64,000 nucleotides of DNA from Pseudoalteromonas sp. MMG007 (GCF_018100985.1 NZ_JAGJEI010000009.1:1-64000), one strand, 5' to 3'; numbered from the stretch's first letter, positions 1 through 9,101 are shown. Made by a program: numbers and translations. The notes: generated by a model from the sequence alone, not told the origin.

Positions 1-28
1 CCTGAAATAAAGTTATTACTCTCCTGAA

Positions 29-372
29 GACGCAGAGCTTGCTCACGTGAGAAGCGCAGCTTCTAATTACTTAGTACCCTACTCAAAACCATTTACGAGC
101 GATGCTCGTCGCGCAAGCAAGCTGAGCGCCTACAGATGTAACTCACACTCTGACTTAAATAGTCGTAGACGTAGAGCTTGCTCGCGTGAGAAGCGCAGCT
201 TCTAATTACTTAGTACCCACCCAAAACCATTTACGAGCAATACTCGTCGCGCAAGCAAGCTGAGCGCCTACAGATGTAACTTAAACTCTGAGTTAAATTA
301 TTGTAGACGTAAAGCTTGCTCACGTGAGAAGCCCAGCTTCTAATTACTTGCGTATCTACTTAAAACCATTCA
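29..372. repeat. Tandem ~138-bp repeat, about 2.5 copies, of a dispersed intergenic element
   Basis: Three copies begin at 29, 168 and 306, a period of 139 then 138 bases. The third stops near 372. Each unit holds two imperfect palindromic halves: one starts gacgtagagcttgctcgcg and ends gaagcgcagctt, the other starts acgagc and ends ctgagcgcctacag. An inverted copy of the same two-half unit lies at about 54271-54381, and degenerate ends occur near 7163-7205 and 55826-55850. This is the architecture of a REP/BIME-like dispersed repeat. I see no open reading frame, and the unit is far too long and regular for CRISPR. The stretch 1-430 holds nothing else I can identify except the promoter region of the next gene. 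Confidence 0.8.
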
Positions 373-430
373 CTGCTCTTTAACTTAAGCTGTGGTATTT
401 TAAACACCTTGTTTAAAAGGATCTTGCTGT

Positions 431-1606
431 ATGTTTAAAGCCGTATTTATCACCTTTGTATTACTATTTAGCAGTTTATTTAATGTAGGCGCTAAGCAAA
501 GCGAAGAGCAAAATTCCCCCGTTGTTGGCGCTGCTCAATACAAACATTATTTGCCGCAGCTACAAAATAAACGCGTTGGGCTTGTAGTAAATCAAACATC
601 GCTTGTCGTAAATACGCATTTAGTAGATGCGTTACTCACTAAAAATATAAACATAACCAAAATTTTTGCACCTGAGCATGGCTTTAGAGGCGATCACGAT
701 GCCGGTGCCCATGTTAAAAATGCAGTTGATAGCAAAACCGGTATCCCGCTTATTTCTATTTATGGCAAAAACAAAAAGCCAAGCGCAGAAGCCCTTAGCA
801 ATGTAGATGTTATTATTTTTGATATTCAAGATGTGGGCGTGCGCTTTTATACCTACATAAGCTCTATGCATTACATGATGGAAGCCGCAGCAGAGCAAGG
901 TACTGAGTTTATTGTGCTTGATAGGCCAAACCCCAATATTGCCTACGTTGATGGGCCAATACTTGAGCGCGACTTTAAATCGTTTGTAGGCATGCATCCA
1001 ATCCCCGTGTTGCACGGTATGACAGTAGGCGAGCTTGCTAAAATGATCAAAGGCGAAAACTGGATCAATAAAGCGGCTGATTTAAAGCTTACTGTGATCC
1101 CGGTTGATCATTACACGCGCTCAACATCCTACAGTTTACCTGTAAAACCCAGCCCTAATTTACCGAATGATCAATCAATCGCGCTTTACCCGTCGCTGTG
1201 TTTTTTTGAAGCAACGCCAGTAAGTATTGGCAGAGGCACCGACTTTGCGTTTCAGGTAATTGGCTACTCGCCCGTTGCGCTTGGAGAATTTAGTTTTACG
1301 CCACGCTCTATTAAAGGCGCAGCGGCTAATCCTAAATTTAAAAATACCCCTGTAAAAGGGCTCGATTTACGCACGGAAAATACGCACGGGCTTAATTTAA
1401 GTTATTTAATAACGGCTTATAGTAAATTAACTAAAAATAATATTACCTTTTTTGAACGCGCTGATTTTATGGATAAATTGGCAGGTACTAATAAGTTACG
1501 TTTAGCTATTGAAGCAGGACAATCAGAGGCACAAATAAAACAAAGTTGGCAGCAAGGGCTTGAGGTATTTAAAAAGCAACGCGCGCCTTATTTACTATAC
1601 AAGTAA
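431..1606 (+). CDS. namZ: Exo-beta-N-acetylmuramidase, NamZ/DUF1343 (YbbC) family
   Basis: This 391-residue protein matches the DUF1343 family, whose studied members (Bacillus subtilis NamZ/YbbC) release MurNAc from the non-reducing end of peptidoglycan chains. Residues 1-21 form a signal peptide with a hydrophobic core and a VGA-like cleavage site, so it should act in the periplasm. Family landmarks include PEHGF at 81-85 (with a conserved Glu), DIQDVG at 131-136 and DRPNP at 164-168. The next gene begins 9 bases downstream and encodes a beta-lactamase-fold hydrolase. In Bacillus a similar pair (NamZ with AmiE/YbbE) sits in a cell-wall recycling operon. The family call is strong; activity on this organism's own wall or on foreign wall debris is inference. 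Confidence 0.88.
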   Translation: MFKAVFITFVLLFSSLFNVGAKQSEEQNSPVVGAAQYKHYLPQLQNKRVGLVVNQTSLVVNTHLVDALLTKNINITKIFAPEHGFRGDHDAGAHVKNAVDSKTGIPLISIYGKNKKPSAEALSNVDVIIFDIQDVGVRFYTYISSMHYMMEAAAEQGTEFIVLDRPNPNIAYVDGPILERDFKSFVGMHPIPVLHGMTVGELAKMIKGENWINKAADLKLTVIPVDHYTRSTSYSLPVKPSPNLPNDQSIALYPSLCFFEATPVSIGRGTDFAFQVIGYSPVALGEFSFTPRSIKGAAANPKFKNTPVKGLDLRTENTHGLNLSYLITAYSKLTKNNITFFERADFMDKLAGTNKLRLAIEAGQSEAQIKQSWQQGLEVFKKQRAPYLLYK

Positions 1607-1615
1607 GGGTTATAA

Positions 1616-3277
1616 ATGGCGTTAGTAATAAACATAAAAATAAGCAGCTATTTTAAAACAGCTTTATTAGCCGTTATGGGCCTTACACTTGCAGCGTGTA
1701 GCAGCAATAAAGCTAATGATTTTACAGCGAGTGAGCTTAAACAAAGTAACTTGGTAACGCTTCCAAATGCACAAGTCGTGGTTACCTTTCCTGAGGCTAA
1801 CCCAAGTAGTCGTGAATACGTAAATAACCGCGGCACATTTAAAGCGTACAAAGGGCGCGGGCAGTTATTAATTCAAAATAATAACGCGATAAGTGCCGAT
1901 ATTTTTATAAATAACCAAAAGCTTAATATTACCAGTCAACTCGCCGCGAATACTTTATACGAGTACTCTCTCGCAAGGCGCACTCATAACGGGGTTAATA
2001 CGTTTAAAGTTGAAAATATTAAGCCTGAGGGCGCAAGCCTTACCCTACGCTTTGAGTTTCCCACGTTAAATACCGCGGTGCAAAGCAATATAGACTTTAG
2101 CCAAGTAGATGCCTTGATACAAAAAGATGTAAAAGCAGGTTTTCCGGGGGCGGTATTGGCCGTTGTAAAAAGTGGCGAGCTCATAAAACTTAGCGCCTAT
2201 GGCGATGCCAAGCAGTACCAACAAAGTGATTTAATGCTACTACGCCCAGAGCCAATGCAAACACACACTCTGTTTGATTTAGCATCTAACACCAAAATAT
2301 TTGCCACTAACTTTGCGCTTATGAAACTGGTAAGCGAAGGGCTTTTAAATATAAACAAACCCGTGCAAAGTTATTTGCCCGAATACAAAGATGAAGGGCG
2401 CGAACTGCGCACAGTAAAAGACTTACTCACGCATACAGCGGGTTACCCGCCCGTGTTTGATTTTCATCGTAAAAGTACTAAAAATGGCGATGCGTATTTT
2501 TCACAAAATAGCCAAACCACTAAGCAGCTGTTACTGACGCAAGTACCGCTAAGTAATAAATACCCCGCACAAGCCGTTTACTCAGATATTGATTACATGA
2601 TTTTAGGCGTACTGGTCGAGCGCATAACCGGGCAATCACTCGATGACTACTTAGAGCAGCAAATTTATGCCCCACTTAAACTAACCAATACGGTATTTAA
2701 CCCACTTAAAAAGGGCTTTAAACGTTCTGAATTTGCAGCTACCGAGCTTAGCGGTAACACCCGTGATGGGCGAATTGAGTTTGATAATATCCGCACTAAT
2801 GTTTTGCAAGGCGAAGTGCACGACGAGCGGGCATTTTATTCGTTTGATGGCGTAGCAGGGCATGCGGGTTTATTTAGTAATGCACCCGATTTAGCGGTGC
2901 TATGCCAAGTTCTATTAAACCAAGGTGGGTTTGGCAATAATCAGTTATTTAGCGCATCAACCTTAGCGCAGTTTTTAACACCACAATTAAACAACGAAAC
3001 CTATGGCCTTGGTTTTAGGCTTGCAGGTAACAACCAAGCAAGACGTTGGCATTTTGGCCCCTACGCAAGTGCACAAGCGTATGGACACACCGGTTGGACG
3101 GGTACGGTTACCGTAATTGACCCAACGTACGATTTAGCTATTATTTTATTGACCAATGCGCGCCACACAAAAATAAAAGGAAGCCAAAAACATTACCAGT
3201 TTTTGGGTAAACAATACGAGACCGCACAATATGGTTCAGTGGTATCGCTTATTTACGAAGCACTACTAAATCAATAA
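1616..3277 (+). CDS. Lipoprotein serine hydrolase, beta-lactamase/transpeptidase-like (AmiE/YbbE-like)
   Basis: The 553-residue product starts with a lipoprotein signal whose lipobox LAAC puts the lipidated Cys at residue 28. Residues about 45-155 are a separate beta-rich N-terminal region. The class C beta-lactamase-like domain follows from about 163: SNTK at 224-227 is the SxxK active site, YSD at 322-324 replaces the usual YxN, and HTG near 493 replaces KTG. The family includes beta-lactamases, D-Ala-D-Ala peptidases, esterases and the MurNAc-L-Ala amidase AmiE. Its position 9 bases after namZ favours a peptidoglycan amidase or peptidase acting on the same debris. It is less likely to be a resistance beta-lactamase. 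Start ATG follows a taaggg ribosome-binding sequence. Confidence 0.8.
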   Translation: MALVINIKISSYFKTALLAVMGLTLAACSSNKANDFTASELKQSNLVTLPNAQVVVTFPEANPSSREYVNNRGTFKAYKGRGQLLIQNNNAISADIFINNQKLNITSQLAANTLYEYSLARRTHNGVNTFKVENIKPEGASLTLRFEFPTLNTAVQSNIDFSQVDALIQKDVKAGFPGAVLAVVKSGELIKLSAYGDAKQYQQSDLMLLRPEPMQTHTLFDLASNTKIFATNFALMKLVSEGLLNINKPVQSYLPEYKDEGRELRTVKDLLTHTAGYPPVFDFHRKSTKNGDAYFSQNSQTTKQLLLTQVPLSNKYPAQAVYSDIDYMILGVLVERITGQSLDDYLEQQIYAPLKLTNTVFNPLKKGFKRSEFAATELSGNTRDGRIEFDNIRTNVLQGEVHDERAFYSFDGVAGHAGLFSNAPDLAVLCQVLLNQGGFGNNQLFSASTLAQFLTPQLNNETYGLGFRLAGNNQARRWHFGPYASAQAYGHTGWTGTVTVIDPTYDLAIILLTNARHTKIKGSQKHYQFLGKQYETAQYGSVVSLIYEALLNQ

Positions 3278-3463
3278 ATTATCGCTTAGGCTAAAACGGC
3301 CTAAGTGCAGTGCCTTAAGTGATTTATTTACAGGTGACTTAACTAAGCCAATCCATTAAGCTAAGCGGTTTACAAATTCAGGCCACATTTTTAAAACGGC
3401 CTGCAAAATAAGCGTTTAAACGTGATTAAGCGAACGCACTTCGCTATTAATAAAGGTTAACTT

Positions 3464-4840
3464 ATGTCTTGGTATTCTATATTACCGCCGCTGATTGCTA
3501 TCGCCATCGTGTTTTGGCGAAAGGAAGTAATAATGGCGCTTTTGGTGGCTGTGGCTTCATCAGAGTTTTTACTCGCAATACAAGGCGAGAGTAATACTCT
3601 ATTTGCTACATTTTTAAATACCATTGAGCGTTTAATATCGGTGGCCAGCTCGCCAGGTAATACTCGCATTTTAATATTTAGTATTATGATTGGTGCTTTG
3701 CTTGCCTACATTCGCGAATCTGGCGGTGTGGCAGCCACAGTTAACCTACTTATGAACAAAGGCATTGCAAAAAGTAAGCGCCAAGTTGGTTTTTTAACCA
3801 TGTTTACCGGCATTGCAGTATTTATAGAATCAAACTTAAGTGTATTAACCTCAGGTATTGTATCGCGCGGTCTGTTCGACAAATTTAAAATGAGCCGAGC
3901 GCGTCTTGCTTACATTATTGATAGCACCAGTGCGCCGGTATGTATTTTAATACTGCTTAATGGCTGGGGGGCATTTGTGCTGGGTTTGCTTGGTAATTAC
4001 GAGCTAAGCGAATCGGCAGTGTCTATTTTATGGGGCAGCGTAGGGTATAACTTTTACGCCATTATCACCTTAGTCATTGTGTTTTACACTATCGCGTTTG
4101 ATAAAGTGCACGGCCCAATGAAAGAAGCCGAACAAAAGCTAGAGCTGCAAAAAACCGACCTAAAAGAAGAAGTAAAAGGCTCTAAAGCGCGTTACATGTT
4201 AGTGCCTTTAGTCACGCTTATTGTGAGCATGGTAGGCTTTATGTTTTACACCGGCAACGGCGTATTAGCAGAAGGTAGCGGCTCAAAATCGGTGCTATAC
4301 GCAACGGTATTAGCCATTGTGGTGGCTTACGCTTTAATGATCAGCTCTCGGCAATTTACTCACCATCAGTTAGTTGATACCGGCTTTAAAGGCATGGGCG
4401 AGCTATTACCGCTGGTAAGCATTGTATTGCTTTCACTTACATTGGGCGCAAGCTTAAAAGAGCTAGGCACCGGCGTATTTGTAGCCTCATTAGTAGGCGA
4501 CTACTTACCTATTTACTTAATTGTACCTGTGCTGTTTGTCACCGGCGCGGTTATGTCGTTTACTACGGGTACATCGTGGGGCACATTTGCCATACTCATC
4601 CCTATTGGCGTGCCACTTATTCAAGAGCTTGGCCTACCGCCTTCACTTGTAGTGGGTGCTATTTTGGGTGGTGGTATATTTGGCGATCACTGCTCGCCTA
4701 TATCCGACACCAGCGCCGTATCGGCACTCGCCTCGGGTTGTGATTTACTCACCCACGTTAAAACGCAGCTACCGTACGCGTTATTTGGCGGCGCACTCAC
4801 GTTTATAGCGTACTTAGTAACAAGCATAATTGTGTTATAA
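3464..4840 (+). CDS. NhaC-family Na+/H+ antiporter-like transporter
   Basis: A 458-residue integral membrane protein with about eleven hydrophobic segments and an NhaC-family core. Typical features are the FIESNLSVLTSG stretch near residue 120, the FTTGTSWGTFAIL stretch near residue 365, and the GDHCSPISDTS motif near 410. Family members exchange Na+ for H+ or carry organic substrates with Na+. It lies 186 bases after the serine hydrolase on the same strand and ends at an intrinsic terminator, so it may share a transcript with the wall-turnover genes. That pairing allows the idea that it imports a wall-derived product, but sequence alone does not show this. A plain sodium antiporter is the safer reading. 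Confidence 0.78.
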   Translation: MSWYSILPPLIAIAIVFWRKEVIMALLVAVASSEFLLAIQGESNTLFATFLNTIERLISVASSPGNTRILIFSIMIGALLAYIRESGGVAATVNLLMNKGIAKSKRQVGFLTMFTGIAVFIESNLSVLTSGIVSRGLFDKFKMSRARLAYIIDSTSAPVCILILLNGWGAFVLGLLGNYELSESAVSILWGSVGYNFYAIITLVIVFYTIAFDKVHGPMKEAEQKLELQKTDLKEEVKGSKARYMLVPLVTLIVSMVGFMFYTGNGVLAEGSGSKSVLYATVLAIVVAYALMISSRQFTHHQLVDTGFKGMGELLPLVSIVLLSLTLGASLKELGTGVFVASLVGDYLPIYLIVPVLFVTGAVMSFTTGTSWGTFAILIPIGVPLIQELGLPPSLVVGAILGGGIFGDHCSPISDTSAVSALASGCDLLTHVKTQLPYALFGGALTFIAYLVTSIIVL

Positions 4841-4861
4841 ATACATGTTACTTTAATACTC

Positions 4862-4890
4862 AAAAGCCTGCATAACTGCAGGCTTTTTTG
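4862..4890 (+). terminator. Intrinsic terminator after the NhaC-like gene
   Basis: The stem GCCTGCA / TGCAGGC with loop TAAC is followed by a run of six T. It sits about 20 bases after the stop codon. Confidence 0.9.
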
Positions 4891-5059
4891 TTTAAAAACA
4901 AATAATTCAAATATTCAACTTAGTAATGTCAGCTCTAATAACTCACTAACTTAATCTAAAGCATTTAAATATAGACTTAAGTACCCGTATTTATATTTTT
5001 TAGGTTATTGTATAGCATACGCTTTAAGCTTTTTGATAATAGGCAATTCTTACTTTTTA

Positions 5060-5269
5060 ATACCAATTCGCTTAATTAAGTGATCTATTTTGAGGCTGGA
5101 AAAACGTGTTGATAGCTAGGCAAAAAATTCGCTATTTAGTTGTTCTCGGCAATTGCTCCTGCATTGCTCTACCTTCTGCATCCATGCAGTCGTAAATGAG
5201 AATTTTTTAACGCAGGTAGCGACACGTTTAGCCCCGCAAAATGATTAAGTATTATTGCGGATTGGTATA
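5060..5269. mobile_element. MITE-like element with long imperfect terminal inverted repeats
   Basis: The left end ataccaattcgctta and the reverse complement of the right end (ataccaatccgcaat) are nearly identical. The pairing continues inward for roughly 45 bases, through attttg-gg-ct-aaacgtg on both sides. The element is about 210 bases and has no coding frame. This fits a miniature inverted-repeat element moved in trans by some transposase. It fills most of the 456-base gap between the NhaC-like gene and nhaP2, the rest being the terminator at 4862 and AT-rich sequence. I could not identify a target-site duplication or the parent insertion sequence. Confidence 0.65.
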
Positions 5270-5296
5270 ACTCATACAAGGCTGTAAACCCACACT

Positions 5297-7039
5297 ATGT
5301 TTGTAATAGATAATATCATTCTCGTTAGTGCCATTTTAATCCTACTTGGAGTAATTTCGAGCAAGCTATCTGCTCGCGTTGGCTTACCAGTGCTGGTGCT
5401 ATTTTTACTAGTAGGTATGCTTGCAGGTGAAGACGGTATTGCAGGTATTTCATTTGATAACGCAGAGGCTGCACATGCTTTGGGTACTCTCGCGCTTGCC
5501 ATTATTCTATTTGATGGTGGCTTACAAACACCTACCAGTTCAATTAAAGAAGTGTGGAAACCCGCGTCTGCTTTAGCAACCGTCGGGGTGTTATTTACCG
5601 CTGTAATTACAGGCCTTGTTGCCACTTATATTTTAGACCTGCCCATATTACAAGGTGTTTTACTGGGGGCCATTGTTGGTTCTACAGATGCCGCAGCCGT
5701 GTTTGCGCTTTTACGAAGTGCCGGTATTCACTTAAATAAAAAGCTTAAATCAACCCTTGAAATAGAAAGTGCCTCGAATGATCCAATGGCTATTTTTTTA
5801 ACGGTTGGTTTGCTCGAAATGCTCGTTAACGATATGCCAATAGGGCTTGGTTTACTGCAGTTATTTGCGCAGCAAATGGGTGTAGGCGCTGTGTGTGGCT
5901 TTTTAATTGGTAAGGTATCGGTTTGGTTTATTAATCGAATTAAACTAAATGCATCGGGTTTATATTTAGTGATGGTAACGGCATTTGGACTACTTTCATT
6001 TGGCCTTTCTGCAACGCTTGGCGGCAGTGGATTTTTAGCTGTATTTATAACGGGTGTTATTTTAGGTAACAGCAAGTTTGTATATAAACGCGGTATTTTT
6101 CTTTTTCACGATGGTTTAGCGTGGCTTGGGCAAATAACCATGTTTGTTGTATTAGGCCTGCTTATTAACCCGTCGTCGTTGGTTGATGTGTGGCTAGAAG
6201 GATTACTGATTGCACTGGCACTTATTTTTGTTGCTCGCCCATTGGCTGTAGCGCCTATTTTAAAACTGTTTGGCTTTAATAATCGCGAAACGTTGTTCGT
6301 ATCTTGGGTGGGCCTTAGAGGCTCAGTGCCTATTATATTAGCTATATTTCCATTGTTATTTGGCCTCTCAGGGGCTGAGCTTATTTTTAATGTTGTATTT
6401 TTCGTGGTGTTAATTTCAGCTACGTTACAGGGTTCAACAATGCCTTGGATAGCTAAAAAATTAAACTTAGTCGAGCCACCACCCGATTTAGCCGCTGCAA
6501 CGCTCGAAATTACCGCACTAAACGATATTGATATAGAAATTGTAGAGTACACGCTAAGTGAGGTTTCGCGTGTTTCTGGGCGTAGCTTGTCACATGCTGC
6601 ACTGCCAGAAAGTGTAGTTGTAGCCATGATCACTCGCGGGCCGTCAATCATACCGCCACGCGGCTCAACTAAGTTAAAAGCAAACGATCATTTATTTGTT
6701 GTTTTAAAACCAAATAACAGACCGTTTGTGGACTTAGTTTTTACAGCAACCGATAAAACAAACCATCAAGATAGCCACTTAGCGCATAACGAACTTAAAG
6801 TGAAAGGGGTCACCTTAGTAGGAGACATATTTTACTCTTACCACATGCACATAGACGCGCCCGAGGATATAAGCCTAGAAGAGGTAATTAACCAAAAGCT
6901 CGGTGAAGAGGTGACTAAAGGCTCAGTGGTTGTTATTGGTAATGTTCAACTACGCGTTATAACTATGGTAAATACACGTATAGTGACTATTGGCTTAAAG
7001 TACTTGAGTAATCCTGAAAAGCGACTTTTAAAGCAGTAA
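5297..7039 (+). CDS. nhaP2: K+/H+ antiporter, CPA1 family NhaP2 (CvrA) type
   Basis: The 580-residue length is close to E. coli CvrA/NhaP2. The first ~390 residues form a Na_H_exchanger membrane domain of about 12-13 helices, with GSTDAAAVFALL near 135 and the ESASNDP motif near 157, which carries the conserved Asn-Asp pair of the cation site. After about 400 there is a cytoplasmic TrkA_C-like domain and then a CorC_HlyC-like C-terminal domain (near 500-578), the layout of NhaP2. It should export K+ (and perhaps Na+) in exchange for protons at the inner membrane. It stands alone: the MITE-like element lies directly upstream and may carry or disturb its promoter. Confidence 0.88.
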   Translation: MFVIDNIILVSAILILLGVISSKLSARVGLPVLVLFLLVGMLAGEDGIAGISFDNAEAAHALGTLALAIILFDGGLQTPTSSIKEVWKPASALATVGVLFTAVITGLVATYILDLPILQGVLLGAIVGSTDAAAVFALLRSAGIHLNKKLKSTLEIESASNDPMAIFLTVGLLEMLVNDMPIGLGLLQLFAQQMGVGAVCGFLIGKVSVWFINRIKLNASGLYLVMVTAFGLLSFGLSATLGGSGFLAVFITGVILGNSKFVYKRGIFLFHDGLAWLGQITMFVVLGLLINPSSLVDVWLEGLLIALALIFVARPLAVAPILKLFGFNNRETLFVSWVGLRGSVPIILAIFPLLFGLSGAELIFNVVFFVVLISATLQGSTMPWIAKKLNLVEPPPDLAAATLEITALNDIDIEIVEYTLSEVSRVSGRSLSHAALPESVVVAMITRGPSIIPPRGSTKLKANDHLFVVLKPNNRPFVDLVFTATDKTNHQDSHLAHNELKVKGVTLVGDIFYSYHMHIDAPEDISLEEVINQKLGEEVTKGSVVVIGNVQLRVITMVNTRIVTIGLKYLSNPEKRLLKQ

Positions 7040-7084
7040 TCATTAACAATGATTTATTAAATGGTGACAGCACATTTATAGCGG

Positions 7085-7205
7085 ACGTAGGTTGGGTTGA
7101 GTGACACGAAACCCAACAGTTCTCCAATGTAATGAGCACACCCAAAGCTAAGTATGTGTAGTGTTTATTATAGGCGTACAGCTTGCTAACGCATCGGGCG
7201 GTAGC
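7085..7205. repeat. Intergenic palindrome plus degenerate end of the dispersed repeat
   Basis: Bases 7091-7098 (GTTGGGTT) and 7110-7117 (AACCCAAC) form a perfect 8-base inverted repeat within gtaggttggg...cgaaacccaac. A related copy is at 54132-54161. At about 7163-7205 a taggcgtacagcttgct stretch resembles one end of the 138-base repeat at the left edge. Both look like decayed members of dispersed repeat families. Confidence 0.55.
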
Positions 7206-7293
7206 CCGAAATAAATGCAACTGTTGATAATTCAATATTACACTATGTAACAAAGATTATTTAAAGGGAATTCAATGAAAGAGATTAAGAACT

Positions 7294-7917
7294 TTAACTG
7301 GAACACTGTCTAACCCCAGCACCCACATGTTTAAGCGCAATAATCTGCCCTTTGCCGTTATGCGCCATGGCCAACATATCACCCGTATTTATATTACTTT
7401 CAACCGCGTGTTTACCTTTTAGCTCGCTCAACAGTGACTGCTTAATTTGTACTAGCACTTCGTCATTACAGCTGGCTATGTACCAGTCGTTATCAACCTT
7501 TACAAGCGTGCCGTATTCTATGTGGCGCTGTTGATGTAAGCGTAAGTTATTAGCATGCTGAGTATCGAGTGCGTGTTTTTGCTCGGTAATGGCGCTTGTG
7601 TAACTGCCCGATGGGTTTATTTCGTGGGTTTTAATAATTGAGTAGTCGTGAATGTCTATAGTCTTAAATGAGCTGTTAAGCACGGTTTTTGGCACGTGGT
7701 TAATGCCATTGCTGCTATCAAATACAATAAATGCGAACACGCCCAGTGCGCAGGCAAGGCTGGTTAACTGTAGGGTAAAGCCGAACTTTTTAGGCTTTGT
7801 GTGCGTGTCTTTACTAAGTAACGTTTTTTGCTGCGAGGCAGTGAGTGTAGTGCGTGCTTTTCGCTCTTTGTAGTGTTGAGTGAGCTTTTGGTCAAACTGC
7901 TCATCAGGCTTGTTCAT
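7294..7917 (-). CDS. Probable membrane anti-sigma factor
   Basis: A 207-residue protein with a charged cytoplasmic N-terminus of about 45 residues, one membrane segment (about 46-66, LQLTSLACALGVFAFIVF), and a periplasmic remainder. Its start overlaps the end of the ECF sigma gene by 14 bases, which implies translational coupling and is the usual arrangement of a sigma/anti-sigma pair. I do not recognise a ZAS zinc motif or a named family, so the role rests on context and topology. The C-terminal half has two Cys residues (in IASCNDE and RQCSS) that could form a disulfide. Confidence 0.6.
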   Translation of the reverse strand: MNKPDEQFDQKLTQHYKERKARTTLTASQQKTLLSKDTHTKPKKFGFTLQLTSLACALGVFAFIVFDSSNGINHVPKTVLNSSFKTIDIHDYSIIKTHEINPSGSYTSAITEQKHALDTQHANNLRLHQQRHIEYGTLVKVDNDWYIASCNDEVLVQIKQSLLSELKGKHAVESNINTGDMLAMAHNGKGQIIALKHVGAGVRQCSS

Positions 7918-8458
7918 TGTTTGCTCCTAATAAACGTTTAAGGTTTTGTTTGGCATAGCGCAGCCGCGTTTTTACGCTCTCATGGTTGCTTTGGGTTATA
8001 AGTACTATGTCGGCAAGGCTAAAGCCTTCTTGTTGTAAGGTAATGGCTTCGCGCTGTACAAAGCTTAGCTGTTTAAGTGCATTATCGAATGCTTGATAAC
8101 TTATATTGCTTTGCTCATTTTGCTGCGCGGGTAGATGAGTGTTTTCGTCAAGCTCTACAAAGCGCTGCTGTTTGCGGTATTCGTCTATTAATGTGTTGCG
8201 CGCGAGTTTAAATAACCATGCTTTTGGCGTGGTTTGCGCTTGGTAAAGGTGGCGTTTTTCGATTACCTTTAGCCATGTTTGTTGGCTTATGTCGTATGCT
8301 AAATGCGTATTAGATTGCGTAACAAGGTAGTGGTATAAGTCGTTACTATAGAGGGCAATAAGCTGCTCTAAGTAACGATTGTCGCCACTTTTTGCGTAAC
8401 TTGCCATGCAATCCTTGCTTGGCGTTTCAAATAACCATGACTTAATACTTAGTAGCAT
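7904..8458 (-). CDS. ECF-type RNA polymerase sigma factor
   Basis: From the ATG at 8458 the product is 184 residues, the usual ECF size. Region 2 is visible (ISQQTWLKVIEK, then AWLFKLARNTLIDEYRKQQ). Region 4 follows (LSFVQREAITLQQEGFSLA, with a helix-turn-helix in DIVLITQSNHESVKTRLRYA). A longer in-frame start exists upstream, but it would run into the tonB coding region, so I chose 8458, 13 bases after the tonB stop. It lies between tonB and the probable anti-sigma gene as one operon. It probably directs a small regulon for envelope stress or substrate uptake; the signal is unknown. Confidence 0.85.
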   Translation of the reverse strand: MLLSIKSWLFETPSKDCMASYAKSGDNRYLEQLIALYSNDLYHYLVTQSNTHLAYDISQQTWLKVIEKRHLYQAQTTPKAWLFKLARNTLIDEYRKQQRFVELDENTHLPAQQNEQSNISYQAFDNALKQLSFVQREAITLQQEGFSLADIVLITQSNHESVKTRLRYAKQNLKRLLGANNEQA

Positions 8459-8471
8459 AGGCTCATCGCTT

Positions 8472-9101
8472 TTATTGTTGTAATTTGAAATCGAGCTGTA
8501 CGGTTTGACCAGTTTGTAATTGTGCCACACCTTCTATTACTTTGGGGCGATATTTCCAGCGTTTAATGGCTCTTATTGCTTCGCGATCAAAGGTACGTTT
8601 TGGCTCTGCGTTAATAACTACTGGGTTTATTACTTCACCGGTGGGCGAAATATTAAAGCTAAGTTGCACCCAGCCTTCTATGCCATCGCGGGCAGCAGAC
8701 GCTGGGTATTTAGGGTTTATGCGCACTATGGGCGTTGCATCTCCTGTTGGGCGGTTAATAGTGCTATTTATATCATCACCAAAATCGTCAATCGTAACTG
8801 GCGTAAAGTCGCTAATTGCTAGCATTGGATCGGTTGATGTATCAAGCGGTGGTGCTTTTGGCGGCATTTTAGGCATAGGTGGTGGCGGCTGTATTTTTTG
8901 TATATGCCTGACTTTTGAATCCTCAGGCGCCTGAAAAATCTCTACAATAATATCGCCACCTGGTTTTATAGGCGCGCGCTGCTCGCCAGATATTAAATAT
9001 TGCATAAACGCAAAAGCCGCAAAGGTCATTACTGCACCGCCAAATACGGCGGTTGATGTTTTAATAAATGCTGAGTTGTTAGGTACTTCAAGTGTGTGCA
9101 T
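8472..9101 (-). CDS. tonB: TonB-family energy transducer
   Basis: A 209-residue protein with an N-terminal membrane anchor (about 17-36) and a short proline-rich linker (PPPPMPKMPPKAPP near 72-85). The C-terminal TonB domain holds INPKYPASAARDGIEGWVQL and ends with the RAIKRWKYRP signature. TonB links the proton-motive force, through ExbB/ExbD, to outer-membrane receptors. No exbB, exbD or receptor is nearby, so partners must be elsewhere. It is the first gene of a likely operon with an ECF sigma factor and anti-sigma factor. This recalls cell-surface signalling, but the FecA-type receptor is missing. Confidence 0.85.
   Translation of the reverse strand: MHTLEVPNNSAFIKTSTAVFGGAVMTFAAFAFMQYLISGEQRAPIKPGGDIIVEIFQAPEDSKVRHIQKIQPPPPMPKMPPKAPPLDTSTDPMLAISDFTPVTIDDFGDDINSTINRPTGDATPIVRINPKYPASAARDGIEGWVQLSFNISPTGEVINPVVINAEPKRTFDREAIRAIKRWKYRPKVIEGVAQLQTGQTVQLDFKLQQ

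Noticed and set aside
29..372. Possible CRISPR array at the left edge
   Set aside because: The units are 138-139 bases without variable spacers between short repeats, and no cas gene is near.
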